Numbered from the stretch's first letter, positions 1-8,699 are shown. The stretch is 64,000 bases of DNA from Alphaproteobacteria bacterium (GCA_015062285.1 SUUY01000001.1:352693-416692), one strand, 5' to 3'. A program made the numbers and translations. The notes: generated by a model not told the origin, from the sequence alone.

Positions 1-58
1 TCACTATGCTGAAGTTCCAAAGGATGTGGCTGAGAAAGTGAAAGCCAAAAACGCATAA
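1..58 (+). CDS. fusA: Elongation factor G, C-terminal end (partial)
   Basis: The window opens inside a reading frame that ends at a TAA at 56-58. The last residues, HYAEVPKDVAEKVKAKNA, match the usual C-terminus of EF-G (a phenylalanine/tyrosine-rich FxHYxxVP segment followed by a charged tail). EF-G is the GTPase that translocates the ribosome. Its position just upstream of tuf is the standard str-operon order, which supports the call despite only 18 visible residues. Confidence 0.8.
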   Translation, partial: HYAEVPKDVAEKVKAKNA

Positions 59-70
59 TTTTTCGTTTTT

Positions 71-172
71 AAGGGAAATCTAAAGCGGTTTTACGTGGTC
101 GATGAAAATTCATGTACTGTTTTGTATACTGAAATTTTCATCGCCACTAGAAACCACTCCGTATTTCTCCTT
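71..172. repeat. Long imperfect palindrome between fusA and tuf
   Basis: About 100 bases fold back on themselves. The left arm (71-110) and right arm (131-172) are reverse complements with scattered mismatches, from the AAGG/CCTT ends to the GATGAAAATT/AATTTTCATC inner stem. The loop CATGTACTGTTTTGTATACT (111-130) forms a further GTAC/GTAT mini-stem and is nearly identical to the loop downstream of tuf. It may act as a terminator, processing site or structured recombination site; function is not known. Confidence 0.7.
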
Positions 173-229
173 AAAAATAAAAACTTAATATTTAATGTAT
201 AACAAAACTAAATTTTATTGGAGAATAAA

Positions 230-1420
230 ATGGCAAAAGAGAAGTTTGAGCGCACAAAGCCTCACTGTAACATTGGAACCATTGGTCACGTAGACCATGG
301 TAAGACCACCTTGACAGCAGCAATTACCAAGACATTGGCAACCCAAGGTGGAGCAACATTTACTGCATATGATCAAATTGATAAAGCCCCTGAAGAGAAG
401 GCACGCGGTATCACCATTTCTACTTCACACGTAGAATATGAGACAACAAATCGTCACTATGCTCACGTAGACTGCCCGGGCCACGCCGACTATGTTAAGA
501 ACATGATTACCGGTGCTGCACAAATGGACGGAGCTATCTTGGTTGTATCTGCAGCCGATGGTCCGATGCCTCAAACTCGTGAACACATCTTGTTGGCACG
601 TCAAGTAGGTGTTCCGGCATTGGTAGTATTCATGAACAAATGTGACCAAGTAGATGATCCGGAATTGTTGGAATTGGTAGAAATGGAAATTCGTGACTTG
701 TTAAGTTCATATGAATTCCCGGGCGATGAAATTCCAATCGTAAAAGGATCTGCATTGGTAGCCTTGGAAGATGGTGACAAAGCAATGGGTCATGACGCAA
801 TTTTGAAATTGATGGAAGAAGTAGACAGATACATTCCACAACCAGAGCGTCCAAAAGATCAACCATTCTTGATGCCGATTGAAGACGTATTCTCAATTTC
901 TGGCCGTGGTACAGTTGTAACCGGTCGTGTAGAGCGTGGTGTATTGAAGGTTGGTGACGAAATCGAGATCGTAGGTATTCGTCCGACAGCTAAGACAACA
1001 TGTACCGGTATCGAAATGTTCCGTAAATTGTTGGATAGCGGTGAAGCCGGTGATAACATCGGTGTATTGCTCCGCGGAACTAAGAGAGAAGAAGTTGAAC
1101 GTGGACAAGTATTGGCAGCCCCTGGCACCATTACTCCGCACACAGACTTCACATGTGAATGCTATATTTTGACAAAAGAAGAAGGTGGTCGTCATACTCC
1201 ATTCTTCTCTAACTATCGTCCACAATTCTATTTCCGTACCACAGACGTAACCGGAGCTATCGAGTTACCTGAGGGAACAGAAATGGTAATGCCTGGCGAT
1301 AACATCACCATGACAGCAAAATTGATCAACCCGATTGCAATGAACGAAGGTTTGCGTTTCGCTATTCGTGAAGGTGGTCATACAGTTGGTGCTGGTGTGG
1401 TTGCTAAGATTTTGAAGTAA
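230..1420 (+). CDS. tuf: Elongation factor Tu
   Basis: This is the GTPase that delivers aminoacyl-tRNA to the ribosome. The 396-residue product has the usual EF-Tu length. The G1 loop GHVDHGKT lies at residues 19-26, then DCPGH near 82 and NKCD near 136, followed by the two beta-barrel domains and the C-terminal end [10 protein letters not shown]. The ATG at 230 is chosen because TTGGAG at 218-223 is its ribosome binding site and [12 protein letters not shown] is the normal EF-Tu start. It follows fusA and is ended by a strong hairpin. Codon use (many GGT, CGT, GTA) looks like a highly expressed gene. Confidence 0.98.
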   Translation: MAKEKFERTKPHCNIGTIGHVDHGKTTLTAAITKTLATQGGATFTAYDQIDKAPEEKARGITISTSHVEYETTNRHYAHVDCPGHADYVKNMITGAAQMDGAILVVSAADGPMPQTREHILLARQVGVPALVVFMNKCDQVDDPELLELVEMEIRDLLSSYEFPGDEIPIVKGSALVALEDGDKAMGHDAILKLMEEVDRYIPQPERPKDQPFLMPIEDVFSISGRGTVVTGRVERGVLKVGDEIEIVGIRPTAKTTCTGIEMFRKLLDSGEAGDNIGVLLRGTKREEVERGQVLAAPGTITPHTDFTCECYILTKEEGGRHTPFFSNYRPQFYFRTTDVTGAIELPEGTEMVMPGDNITMTAKLINPIAMNEGLRFAIREGGHTVGAGVVAKILK

Positions 1421-1427
1421 TCCACGA

Positions 1428-1556
1428 TTAAAATCCGTTTTACGGGTTACTAATCGTAAAAATTAAAACAGAGAGAAAATTCATGTACTGATTTGTACAC
1501 TAGGATTTTCTCTCTTTTTATTTTTACTTCTATTAACCTCGTATAACGAATTTTAA
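1428..1556. repeat. Long imperfect palindrome downstream of tuf
   Basis: About 130 bases are palindromic overall. The left arm starts TTAAAATCCGTTTTACG and the right arm, read as reverse complement, starts TTAAAATTCGTTATACG. The arms stay alignable through A-rich stretches to the GAGAGAAAAT inner stem. The centre holds CATGTACTGATTTGTACACT, nearly the same as the loop between fusA and tuf. It is longer and more imperfect than an ordinary terminator, which it also contains. Confidence 0.65.
1471..1520 (+). terminator. tuf terminator
   Basis: GAGAGAAAAT pairs with ATTTTCTCTC and is followed by TTTTTATTTTT, the form of an intrinsic terminator for the fusA-tuf transcript. Confidence 0.7.
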
Positions 1557-1611
1557 TGATAGTGCTAATAATGAGATAGAGGTTATTTTTGTATTTTTGT
1601 CTAAAAAGATG

Positions 1612-1640
1612 TTTACTTAATGTTAAAAATATGGTAGTAT
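1612..1640 (+). promoter_or_regulatory. Candidate sigma-70 promoter for the small TH-repeat ORF
   Basis: TTTACT at 1612-1617 and TAGTAT at 1635-1640 are separated by 17 bases, with the SD site of the next small ORF 10 bases further on. Confidence 0.45.
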
Positions 1641-1662
1641 TGTTTTCATAAGGAGAAGAAAG

Positions 1663-1773
<111 letters not shown>

Positions 1774-1792
1774 GAAATATTTTTTAATCAAG

Positions 1793-1827
1793 TCCTTAAA
1801 GGAAGTGGATTCCTTTAAGGATTTTTT
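1793..1827 (+). terminator. Terminator after the TH-repeat ORF
   Basis: TCCTTAAAGGA and TCCTTTAAGGA form a perfect 11-base-pair stem with a 7-base loop, followed by six T. It separates the small ORF from the following gene. Confidence 0.85.
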
Positions 1828-1852
1828 GTGCTTTAAATAAACGGAGGGTAAG

Positions 1853-3844
1853 ATGAAAAAATTAACTAATAATGAAATTAATGAAGCTTTTTTGCAAGAA
1901 GAGTTATCTTTAGAAGAAAATAATGTTACTACTGAAGATTATGGTTCTTATTTGTATAATGAACAGACGGCTCATGAAAGAAGAGTTCCTGATGTTATAG
2001 ATAAGCTTCCAATACAAGATGAAGAGATCATTGAATTAACTGAACCTAAGTTTGTTTCTGGTATTGAAGGAAATGTTGAGCAGGAAGATAAAGAAAGAGG
2101 TGTTGTTGTTACAACTATCTATAATGCAAAAGAAGGATATTCTTTTAATCGACTTTATGATGTTTCTGGAGAGAAACCTGTTCTATTAGCAAGCGGCCGA
2201 AATTTAGAGTATAAAGATGGTTATTTTATAGTTCATTATCCAAACAAGCAATTATATGATGATAGAGGAGATTATTTGAATAATATGCAATCTGCTTTAT
2301 ATAAGTTAGATGAAAACAATAGCCCGAAATTTGTGGCTAATAATGTTCTTAACATAGTAAAAAGTGGGTGGTTTGAAAAGCCAACGGGTAACAGTTATGA
2401 GGTTTATTTATGTAGGGATAATGGAGATAATAGTTATCAAAGAATAATGAAATTTGGAGCAGATATGTCTGGTCATAGGGAAGTTACTGATGACGGTATA
2501 ATTATTGATGAATTGGATAGAACAGATTGGTACCATAAAGACTTCTATATGTATAACTCTAATACGAATCAGGTTTTGTTTCTTAAAGGCGAAGGATATG
2601 AGCGTTTTGATGGTGATTATGAGTACGAGCATGAAAATGATGAGAGAGAGCCTGACTTAGTTATTGGTGATGCTAAAATATATTGTGGATGTAAAGAGAG
2701 TAGATTTAGAGATAGAATTTCAGGTAAATATAATTATTATTCTTATGTGCAAATTAAAGATGATAAAACAGGTGGAGACGTTCTTAAATTAGAGAATAAT
2801 CTTTCTTCGGGATTAAGAATAAAGAAAAAGGATGATCGGTTAGAAATTTTTGATAAAGAGAGTTCTAGTGTGAAGGTTTTTGAGTTTGTGCGTGATACTA
2901 AAGAGGGATTACAAGCAAGAAAGATTGACGAAAGGCCTATGTCATTGGTTGAGAAATATGCAGATCGAAGGGCATATCCTTGTAAATACGGTACTTTTTA
3001 TGTAAGCGATGATTGTTATAGTGCAGGAACATTTGTAAGTAATGAAGGTGAAGAGAATACTAAATTTGCTTTCGGTCGTAGAGGTGAAACACATAGTTGT
3101 TCTATTCCTCTTTATAACGGTTTAAGTAATTTTGAGATAACGCATATCGGCTTTGATTCATGGAGTAAAAAAGGGGTTTATGATTTCAAACAGGGTTGTG
3201 TTAGAGATGATTTGGCAGCTGTAGTTGATTTGGGAGATAATTTTTATGCGGTAAAGAAAAATGGAGAGGAAAAATTTGGTATTTATGAAGTTGCTGATGA
3301 GGAAATGAAAAACCCATTAATTATGGTTGATAACTGTAAATTAGTTGGAAATAATGTAATATATTCGATAGGTGAAACTCAATATCGGAGTGAAATTACC
3401 TCAGAAGGAAAATTAAAACCAATTGCAATGCAAAAAGGTGAAAATAGTTTATCATTAGCATTGGGAGAACAATGGGTGGAAATACCTATTGAAAATATGA
3501 CGAAGGTGGCAATAGATAGCGAATATGGTATAACTTTGGAAAAATATGAAAAAATTCCTGGAGAAGAATATAAAGAATTTATAGGAACACAGCGGATATC
3601 AAATGAGCAAGCTTTGAAATATGCTCGTTCTGTGGTGAAAAAATCAAAAACAGAAAAAATTGAAAAAGTTAAAGAAGGGTATCATAATGCCAGGGAGAGA
3701 ATTTTAAAAGCAAGGGAAAATATTAAAATCTCTGGAGATTCTACTTCTAAAATAGAAGCGACACCTGAAAATAGGGGCAAAGATGCTAAGTTGCCAACTG
3801 GTATTAAGCCAAGCAAAAAAATGAAGATGGCTTCAAGATCATAA
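1853..3844 (+). CDS. Hypothetical 663-residue protein, acidic with basic tail
   Basis: This long open frame has a strong SD site (GGAGGG at 1842-1847) and its own terminator. I recognise no family. There is no signal peptide and no membrane segment. Residues 1-600 are rich in Asp, Glu, Tyr and Gly, with many short stretches of the type YKDGYFIVHY, VKIKNGEEKFGIYEV-like segments and alternating hydrophobic residues, which suggests a beta-rich fold. Residues from about 600 are Lys-rich and helical (KKSKTEKIEKVKEG), ending in a disordered basic tail KMKMASRS. The gene is AT-rich and sits in an accessory block downstream of tuf. Similar K/R-rich disordered tails occur on other unknown proteins of the window. 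Confidence 0.75.
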   Translation: MKKLTNNEINEAFLQEELSLEENNVTTEDYGSYLYNEQTAHERRVPDVIDKLPIQDEEIIELTEPKFVSGIEGNVEQEDKERGVVVTTIYNAKEGYSFNRLYDVSGEKPVLLASGRNLEYKDGYFIVHYPNKQLYDDRGDYLNNMQSALYKLDENNSPKFVANNVLNIVKSGWFEKPTGNSYEVYLCRDNGDNSYQRIMKFGADMSGHREVTDDGIIIDELDRTDWYHKDFYMYNSNTNQVLFLKGEGYERFDGDYEYEHENDEREPDLVIGDAKIYCGCKESRFRDRISGKYNYYSYVQIKDDKTGGDVLKLENNLSSGLRIKKKDDRLEIFDKESSSVKVFEFVRDTKEGLQARKIDERPMSLVEKYADRRAYPCKYGTFYVSDDCYSAGTFVSNEGEENTKFAFGRRGETHSCSIPLYNGLSNFEITHIGFDSWSKKGVYDFKQGCVRDDLAAVVDLGDNFYAVKKNGEEKFGIYEVADEEMKNPLIMVDNCKLVGNNVIYSIGETQYRSEITSEGKLKPIAMQKGENSLSLALGEQWVEIPIENMTKVAIDSEYGITLEKYEKIPGEEYKEFIGTQRISNEQALKYARSVVKKSKTEKIEKVKEGYHNARERILKARENIKISGDSTSKIEATPENRGKDAKLPTGIKPSKKMKMASRS

Positions 3845-3876
3845 AAAAGGCATTAAAAATTACCTGTTTCTCAAAA

Positions 3877-3913
3877 GGCTTCACATGAATATTTATAAGT
3901 GAAGTCTTTTTTT
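3877..3913 (+). terminator. Terminator after the 663-residue protein
   Basis: GGCTTCAC pairs with GTGAAGTC (one G-T pair) around an AT-rich loop, followed by seven T. Confidence 0.7.
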
Positions 3914-4390
3914 AAAGAAGATGTGCTGCGGCAAGTTCCTCCTTGTTGCCTCTGTTGATTAGAGCCTCTTTGGCATCATCAGAAAGAAACTGAAGCGACT
4001 TTTCGATATAGGCCATAATCTCATCGTGGTGTCCTCTTTTGATGAGAGCTACTTCGCTGGTGTCTGAGAGGAAATCAACATTTTTTATCATAAAAGCGAT
4101 TGTTTTGTGATCTCCATTGGCAATGATTTTGAGTTCTGTATTATTACTCAAAAGACCAGCATACTGAATAGCTGCTTTGATTTCTTCGAATTCTCCTCTT
4201 TCGGCAAGGGCAACTTCTGCGTTGTCTTCGAATGCTCCATATTTTCAAGGTATGCCATGATTGTTTCATGTATTCCTCTTTTAATAAGGGCAATTTCTTC
4301 ATCTTCGCTAAAACTATCCTCTTAAATAAGAGCAATAATCTCTTTGCAACTGCCGCAAGAGATTATGTTTAAATAAGATTTTTTCTTCAT
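3912..4390 (-). pseudogene. Broken gene for a tandem 30-residue repeat protein
   Basis: Reading from ATG at 4390, the frame gives MKKKSYLNIISCGSCKEIIALI and then a TAA. The same frame continues as a repeat (SFSEDEEIALIKRG), then shifts frame near 4235-4255 and runs on to 3912. Pieced together there are about four units of roughly 30 residues. Each has a motif of the form D-x-E-x-A-L-x-x-R-G-x-x-x-E-I, for example EVALAERGEFEEI, EVALIKRGHHDEI and KEALINRGNKEEL. The unit looks like a helical-repeat protein. One in-frame stop and one frameshift make it a pseudogene, unless the sequence contains errors. No SD precedes the ATG. Confidence 0.65.
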
Positions 4391-4534
4391 AATAAATATA
4401 ACTAATTGGTTTGATATTGGGTAATATATAAAATTATTTAAAATAATCAATATTTTTTTGTCAAAAATCACTTGAGAATTTTATGTTGTTGTGTTACAAG
4501 GATTTTAGAGTTTAATTATTAAAAAATATAAATT

Positions 4535-5011
4535 ATGTATTACTATTCTAATTTGACGTTGGTTCGGCTCTCATTTATGCAGGACAATGCGTTTATTGAC
4601 AAAGCATGGTATAAACAGCTGCTTACAGATGTAACTAAGTCTGTTTTGGTACAGAATCTGGGAGTAAAATATTCCAGATTGGATTATATAGCACGAATTC
4701 AGAGAAATTATGATGTCGTGGTGAATCTCTTTAAGGCTCTGAAAGGCAAAAAAGGGGAATATAATCAAAATTTCTTCATTGCGAGATATCGAAGGTTGGA
4801 AAATATGGAGAATAAGTTGTCTTCAGTTCCGTTTTATCGGTTTAAGTATCGTAAAAAGATCAGAAAAGATATTGTGCTGTTGAACCAGATCAGGGTGAAT
4901 AATCTTCTGCTCTTTTTGCGCGATTCTTTTATCGAAGCAAATTTGGGAACGGAAGAAGAATTTTTCTTTTTGGCTAATGAAGTAGCTGAGAAATTGTTCT
5001 TAAGAATCTGA
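4535..5011 (+). CDS. Hypothetical 158-residue protein without SD site
   Basis: An isolated gene between the repeat-protein pseudogene (divergent) and its own terminator. I do not recognise the product. It is basic, rich in Tyr, Phe, Arg and Leu, with no signal peptide or clear membrane span, and probably helical (LFKALKGKKGEYNQNFFIARY). The ATG at 4535 is preceded by ATATAAATT with no SD-like sequence, unlike the core genes. An alternative start is Met15 (MQDNAF). Base composition looks higher in GC than its AT-rich surroundings. It belongs to a set of similar SD-less orphan genes in this window (see findings). Confidence 0.6.
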   Translation: MYYYSNLTLVRLSFMQDNAFIDKAWYKQLLTDVTKSVLVQNLGVKYSRLDYIARIQRNYDVVVNLFKALKGKKGEYNQNFFIARYRRLENMENKLSSVPFYRFKYRKKIRKDIVLLNQIRVNNLLLFLRDSFIEANLGTEEEFFFLANEVAEKLFLRI

Positions 5012-5018
5012 AACAAGA

Positions 5019-5046
5019 AAGGTGCTTTAAAAAAAGCACCTTTTTT
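5019..5046 (+). terminator. Terminator after the 158-residue protein
   Basis: AAGGTGCTTT and AAAGCACCTT form a perfect stem around AAAA, followed by a T run. Confidence 0.85.
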
Positions 5047-5105
5047 GTTGCGTAAATTTTAGTGTTGTGTTAGTTTAGTTTGGTATTTTTATAGGAATTA
5101 ATGCT

Positions 5106-5993
5106 ATGAATAAGATTAAGACAGTTGGGATTATTTCTCCTTCAATTATGTTATCTGATCGCCCTTTACACGAAGATAAGTGGCAACCATATCTTGAAAG
5201 TTGCGGACTTAAAGTTGTTTGGTCACCTTCGGCAACTAAAGGAACATATGCTTATAATGGCTATGCTCAAGAAAAAGCAAAAGATATTATGGATATGTAT
5301 GCAAATCCGGAGATTGATGCATTGGTTTCTGCTCATGGTGGAGCAGGGGCGTTGAATGTGCTGGAATATCTTGATTTTGATTTTATTGCAAAGCATCCTA
5401 AACCAATAATAGGTTTTAGTGATAATACATCGATGCAGTTGGCGGTGTATGCTAAGACGCACCAGCCGTTTGTTACCGGTTTTTTCTTGGAATATGCATT
5501 TAGAAATGGTGATATAAATCCTCTAGTTGATGCTGATTTTCGTAAGATAATTCAAGGAGAGAAAATGAGTTATCAAAGTGGTGAAACAGTAAATGGCGGT
5601 GTAGCAGAAGGTGTTTTGTTGGGAGAGTGTCTGAGCCCGATTAGTGATTTGAACGGAACACCATATTATCCGGATATTTCTGATGCAATACTGTTGATAG
5701 AAGATGAGGAAGAGCAGTCCTATAAACTGGGATTGATGTTAACGCAATTGAGGTATAATCCGAACTTTAAAAAAGTGAAAGGAATTGTTTTCGGTAAATT
5801 TGCAGATTGTATAGATCATAAAACACAGGGTAGTGTAGAGAAAATCATTGCAGATTTTTGTTCTAATGTGGATGTTCCGATTGTAAAAGATTTTAATTTC
5901 GGACATTTTGCTGAGCATCATGTTTTGCCTATGGGGGTTAAATATCGCTTTGATGCGAATAATTGTTTATTAGTACAACAAGAGGATTTATAA
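5106..5993 (+). CDS. S66 family LD-carboxypeptidase-like protein
   Basis: The 295-residue product belongs to the LdcA/MccF (S66) serine peptidase family. These enzymes remove D-Ala from muramoyl tetrapeptides in wall recycling or inactivate microcin C-type compounds. The nucleophile is in GFSDN (Ser near 105), in the family's usual place after the N-terminal domain. The acidic residue of the triad is in LLIEDEEE and the histidine in the C-terminal segment FGHFAEHHVLPMG. No signal peptide, so cytoplasmic, as expected. The SD site is weak (AGGAAT). It is a single gene in the accessory block before tRNA-Trp. A second S66 protein lies at 47934-48914; substrates are not clear from sequence. Confidence 0.8.
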   Translation: MNKIKTVGIISPSIMLSDRPLHEDKWQPYLESCGLKVVWSPSATKGTYAYNGYAQEKAKDIMDMYANPEIDALVSAHGGAGALNVLEYLDFDFIAKHPKPIIGFSDNTSMQLAVYAKTHQPFVTGFFLEYAFRNGDINPLVDADFRKIIQGEKMSYQSGETVNGGVAEGVLLGECLSPISDLNGTPYYPDISDAILLIEDEEEQSYKLGLMLTQLRYNPNFKKVKGIVFGKFADCIDHKTQGSVEKIIADFCSNVDVPIVKDFNFGHFAEHHVLPMGVKYRFDANNCLLVQQEDL

Positions 5994-6055
5994 ATAGGGT
6001 TGTAAAAAACACTTGATTTATTAAATAATCTTGTGTATCAAATAATACGCAATAT

Positions 6056-6131
6056 GGGAGTATAGCTCAGTTGGTAGAGCATCGGTCTCCAAAACCGAGG
6101 GTCGTGAGTTCGAATCTTACTGCTCCTGCCA
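6056..6131 (+). tRNA. tRNA-Trp (CCA anticodon)
   Basis: The cloverleaf is complete. The acceptor GGGAGTA pairs with TGCTCCT with two wobbles. The D-arm is GCTC/GAGC, the anticodon stem TCGGT/ACCGA carries loop CTCCAAA (anticodon CCA), and the T-arm is GTGAG-TTCGAAT-CTTAC. Discriminator G is followed by an encoded CCA. tRNA-Trp between tuf and secE is the usual alphaproteobacterial order; here both gaps are enlarged by accessory genes. Confidence 0.95.
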
Positions 6132-6398
6132 CTAAATAAGGTCGCTTTAAGGCGGCCTTTTTTAGTGGCAAAAAGTAGAGTTAGGTTCGAACTCACGATA
6201 AAGTGAGTTTGACTACCAGCGAGAGCGATACGGGGGTATCGCGGTTGGCAAATAGCCAACGAGCGCCAGTGCAACTCAAGTGTAACGCAGAGTAATCTTA
6301 CTGCTCCTGCCACTAAATAAGGTCGCTTTAAGGCGGCCTTTTTTAGTGGCAAAAAGTAGAGTTAGGTTCGAACTCACGAGGAAGTGAGTTTGACTACC
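6113..6398 (+). repeat. Duplicated tRNA-Trp 3' end with terminator (two 105-base copies)
   Basis: Copy 1 (6113-6217) starts in the T-loop of tRNA-Trp and runs through CCA, terminator and an inverted partial copy of the T-arm (GGTTCGAACTCACGA). Copy 2 (6294-6398) is nearly identical, offset by 181 bases. The spacer between them holds small hairpins (GCGATAC/GTATCGC, GTTGGC/GCCAAC). There is no coding sequence in 6132-6545. Confidence 0.9.
6128..6169 (+). terminator. tRNA-Trp terminator inside a longer palindrome
   Basis: AAGGTCGC/GCGGCCTT forms the inner stem, with T residues after it. The flanks GCCACTAAA and TTTAGTGGC extend the palindrome into the tRNA 3' end. An identical copy lies 181 bases downstream. 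Confidence 0.75.
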
Positions 6399-6545
6399 GG
6401 CTATTTATCATCAAAGTTGAGGTAAAAGGTAAAAAATGCTTCATTGAAATGGTTTATTTTTAGAATGAAAAAATTATATTGTATTTTTCTTAAATTGACG
6501 GATAATTAAGAGTTGTAAATTTGGTAATTAAATAGGGTAAGAATA

Positions 6546-7436
6546 ATGTCTGAGCATTGTCATCATCACCATCATCATGGTGAAGTAACTGCAAAATCTG
6601 TAAAGTTATTGATTTTATCATTTGCAATTAATATGTTTTTATCTGTTGCGGAAATTATCGGCGGCATTGTTTCCGGAAGCGTTGCTTTGGTGGGAGATGC
6701 CCTACACAACACTTCTGATGCTTTATCAATTTTGATTGCCGTTATTGCGTTTAAGATAGGAAATAAGAAGGCATCGGCAAAATATACATATGGTTTTAAG
6801 CGAGCTGAAGTTATTGGTGGTTTTGTAAATTTGATATTGTTATTTATATCCGGTTGCTATTTGCTAATTGAAGGTATCGGACGTTTAATTAAGCCGGAGC
6901 AAATTGAAGGAATGATAATTATTTGGATTTCTGTTTTGGCTCTGATTGTTGATTTGTTTACGGCAAAAATTTCTCACCAAGGTGCTCATCATAATACAAA
7001 TATGAAAATGGTGTTTATTCATAATTTGGCAGATGCATTCGGTTCTATCGGAGTTATTATTTCCGGACTTTGTATTGTGTGGTTTGGGGTGTATAGTGTA
7101 GATGGTATAGTTGCATTGTTGATTGCGTTTTATATGATTTTTCAATCTGTTGTATCGTTTCCTAAAATAGTTAATATCTTGATGAATGCGGCTCCGGATA
7201 ATATTGACATTGAGCAAGTGAAAAATTGTATTTTAGAAATTGAAGATGTTAGGGGTGTGCATCATCTTCATCTATGGAATATAAGCGAGCATAGTGTTGC
7301 TTTAGAATGCCATGTTGAAAGTTGTAATGTTGATATAGTGCCGATAGTGGCTGATAAACTAAAAGATAAATTCGGAATTAATCATTGCAATATTCAAGTA
7401 GAAACAACATCTTGTGGTGAATGTTGTGATTTGTGA
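6546..7436 (+). CDS. CDF family divalent metal exporter (CzcD/ZitB type)
   Basis: An inner-membrane cation diffusion facilitator of 296 residues that would export Zn2+ or related ions in exchange for protons. The N-terminus is a histidine run (HCHHHHHHG), a common metal-collecting segment. Six transmembrane helices follow, with the metal site pairs GDALHNTSD (TM2) and HNLADAFGS (TM5). The C-terminal cytoplasmic domain (from about 205) has the family pattern VRGVHHLHLWNIS and ends in a CGECC cluster. The start is ATG at 6546 with a modest SD (AGGGTAAG). It is a single gene between the tRNA-Trp repeat and a bidirectional terminator. Confidence 0.93.
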   Translation: MSEHCHHHHHHGEVTAKSVKLLILSFAINMFLSVAEIIGGIVSGSVALVGDALHNTSDALSILIAVIAFKIGNKKASAKYTYGFKRAEVIGGFVNLILLFISGCYLLIEGIGRLIKPEQIEGMIIIWISVLALIVDLFTAKISHQGAHHNTNMKMVFIHNLADAFGSIGVIISGLCIVWFGVYSVDGIVALLIAFYMIFQSVVSFPKIVNILMNAAPDNIDIEQVKNCILEIEDVRGVHHLHLWNISEHSVALECHVESCNVDIVPIVADKLKDKFGINHCNIQVETTSCGECCDL

Positions 7437-7460
7437 TAAATATTGTTTATTGGAAAGTAT

Positions 7461-7496
7461 AAAAAAACGGAAGCTTTTGGGGCTTCCGTTTTTTTT
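7461..7496. terminator. Bidirectional terminator
   Basis: AAAAAAACGGAAGC pairs with GCTTCCGTTTTTTT around a short loop. It can serve both the metal exporter (plus strand) and the converging small membrane protein gene (minus strand). Confidence 0.85.
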
Positions 7497-7505
7497 GAGA
7501 ATTGC

Positions 7506-7706
7506 TTATCTTAGGATTAAACAGTAGATACTGCAAATAAGCATAACACAGTTAATGATTATCAGGGCGATACTTCGTATAAAGTATTTTTCTGAATTTT
7601 TTCCATTTTCACTGCCACTTCGAAGTGCAATTGATGCAGCTAGGACTAAGCTAACTAAAGCAACAATAGCACAACACCATAAAAGATTGATTGGGTTAAA
7701 ATTCAT
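7506..7706 (-). CDS. Small two-helix membrane protein
   Basis: A 66-residue product with two predicted membrane helices (about residues 5-27 and 44-64) joined by a short polar stretch (SGSENGKNSEKY). It lies 21 bases downstream of the 238-residue membrane-anchored protein gene in the same direction, and is bounded by a shared terminator, so the two are probably cotranscribed. The start ATG at 7706 is preceded by AGCAACATT with no SD. No family recognised. Confidence 0.55.
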   Translation of the reverse strand: MNFNPINLLWCCAIVALVSLVLAASIALRSGSENGKNSEKYFIRSIALIIINCVMLICSIYCLILR

Positions 7707-7727
7707 AATGTTGCTTTTTAGTAGTTA

Positions 7728-8444
7728 TCAGGCTTCGCAAAAAAGGTGTTCCCAACCGCTGAGTTTGAGGATAAGTTTGCCTTTTACCCTCATAGCTCTG
7801 TACATCATAGAGTGTTGGCTAATAGTCATAAAACGATTTTTGAAGTGGTTAAAAGCAACTTCAATGTCATAGTCAAAACGCTTCCACCCGGTTGTCCAAT
7901 TTGTAGTTGTATTTATACACCAAAATTGGTTTGACGGATCAATGGTTTCCAGTCCCAAGGCCTCTAAATAGACGTTGATAGCTTCATAGTGCTTTAGCAC
8001 AAATTTCAACTCGTCAGGGGTCAACAGATATCTGGCGGTGCCATTATATCCGTCTCTGGCCAAAACTAACGCTTCACGAGGGGTAATAACTTCAAATTGT
8101 GAGACGTTTGATTCCTCTCGCTTGATGCTGAGCATAATATTTCCGACTTTTAAAATTGCCGGAAAGTCAGGATATTCCCGTTCAATCAAAATCTTGATAA
8201 GGCCACGATCTTCAGGAAGAAGCTTCTCTTCGCACGAAGTTGCCAGATCTCGCAGATGTTCATTCCACATTGTGAGCGGAGCCGAAGATTGAACAGAAGT
8301 TTGATTGGTTTCCTTAACTGTTTTGTTTTCGGTTTTGTGTGTTGAGGAAGATTTTGTTGTTTGCCGCTGCTTTTGCCAGTTGTAAGCAATAAAAGCCAAA
8401 AGACCAACATTCAGCACTAGACTGATACATAAAAGAGTTACCAT
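7728..8444 (-). CDS. Hypothetical membrane-anchored 238-residue protein
   Basis: Residues 1-22 form a membrane anchor (VTLLCISLVLNVGLLAFIAY), followed by a polar Ser/Thr/Lys/Gln linker (about 25-60) and a soluble domain to the C-terminus. The C-terminal part has a conspicuous aromatic stretch (FWCINTTTNWTTGWKRF) and ends LSGWEHLFCEA. I do not recognise the family. The ATG at 8444 lies in CAACAAATTATG with no SD, and the gene looks more GC-rich than its neighbours, as do several other orphan genes here. The small membrane protein at 7506-7706 follows it. Confidence 0.65.
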   Translation of the reverse strand: MVTLLCISLVLNVGLLAFIAYNWQKQRQTTKSSSTHKTENKTVKETNQTSVQSSAPLTMWNEHLRDLATSCEEKLLPEDRGLIKILIEREYPDFPAILKVGNIMLSIKREESNVSQFEVITPREALVLARDGYNGTARYLLTPDELKFVLKHYEAINVYLEALGLETIDPSNQFWCINTTTNWTTGWKRFDYDIEVAFNHFKNRFMTISQHSMMYRAMRVKGKLILKLSGWEHLFCEA

Positions 8445-8542
8445 AATTTGTTGATTTAATAGTTATAATTATATAAATTTGACGGCAGTATACAAGAATT
8501 TGTCAAAATGTAAAGCTTATTATTTAAAGCAAAATATATCTA

Positions 8543-8571
8543 TTGACATGGAACAAATAATTTAATATCTT
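8543..8571 (+). promoter_or_regulatory. Sigma-70 promoter for secE-nusG
   Basis: A perfect TTGACA at 8543-8548 and TATCTT at 8566-8571 are spaced by 17 bases, with secE starting about 130 bases downstream. The leader 8575-8699 contains GTGTGCGG/TGTGCAGG repeats of unknown role. Confidence 0.65.
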
Positions 8572-8699
8572 GGCGGCAAATAAGTTGGACAATTGTGTGC
8601 GGCTTGTGCAGATGTGTTTTAATGTTTGCATCAGGTGTGTGCAGGTAAGTCTTTGGGTTTTCACCAGAGTTTTGAAAATTAATTTGTTGAGGTAATATT

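Noticed and set aside
6038..6352. Minus-strand ORF covering tRNA-Trp and its duplicate
   Set aside because: It is antisense to the tRNA and exists because the 105-base repeat is open in that frame; no start signals.
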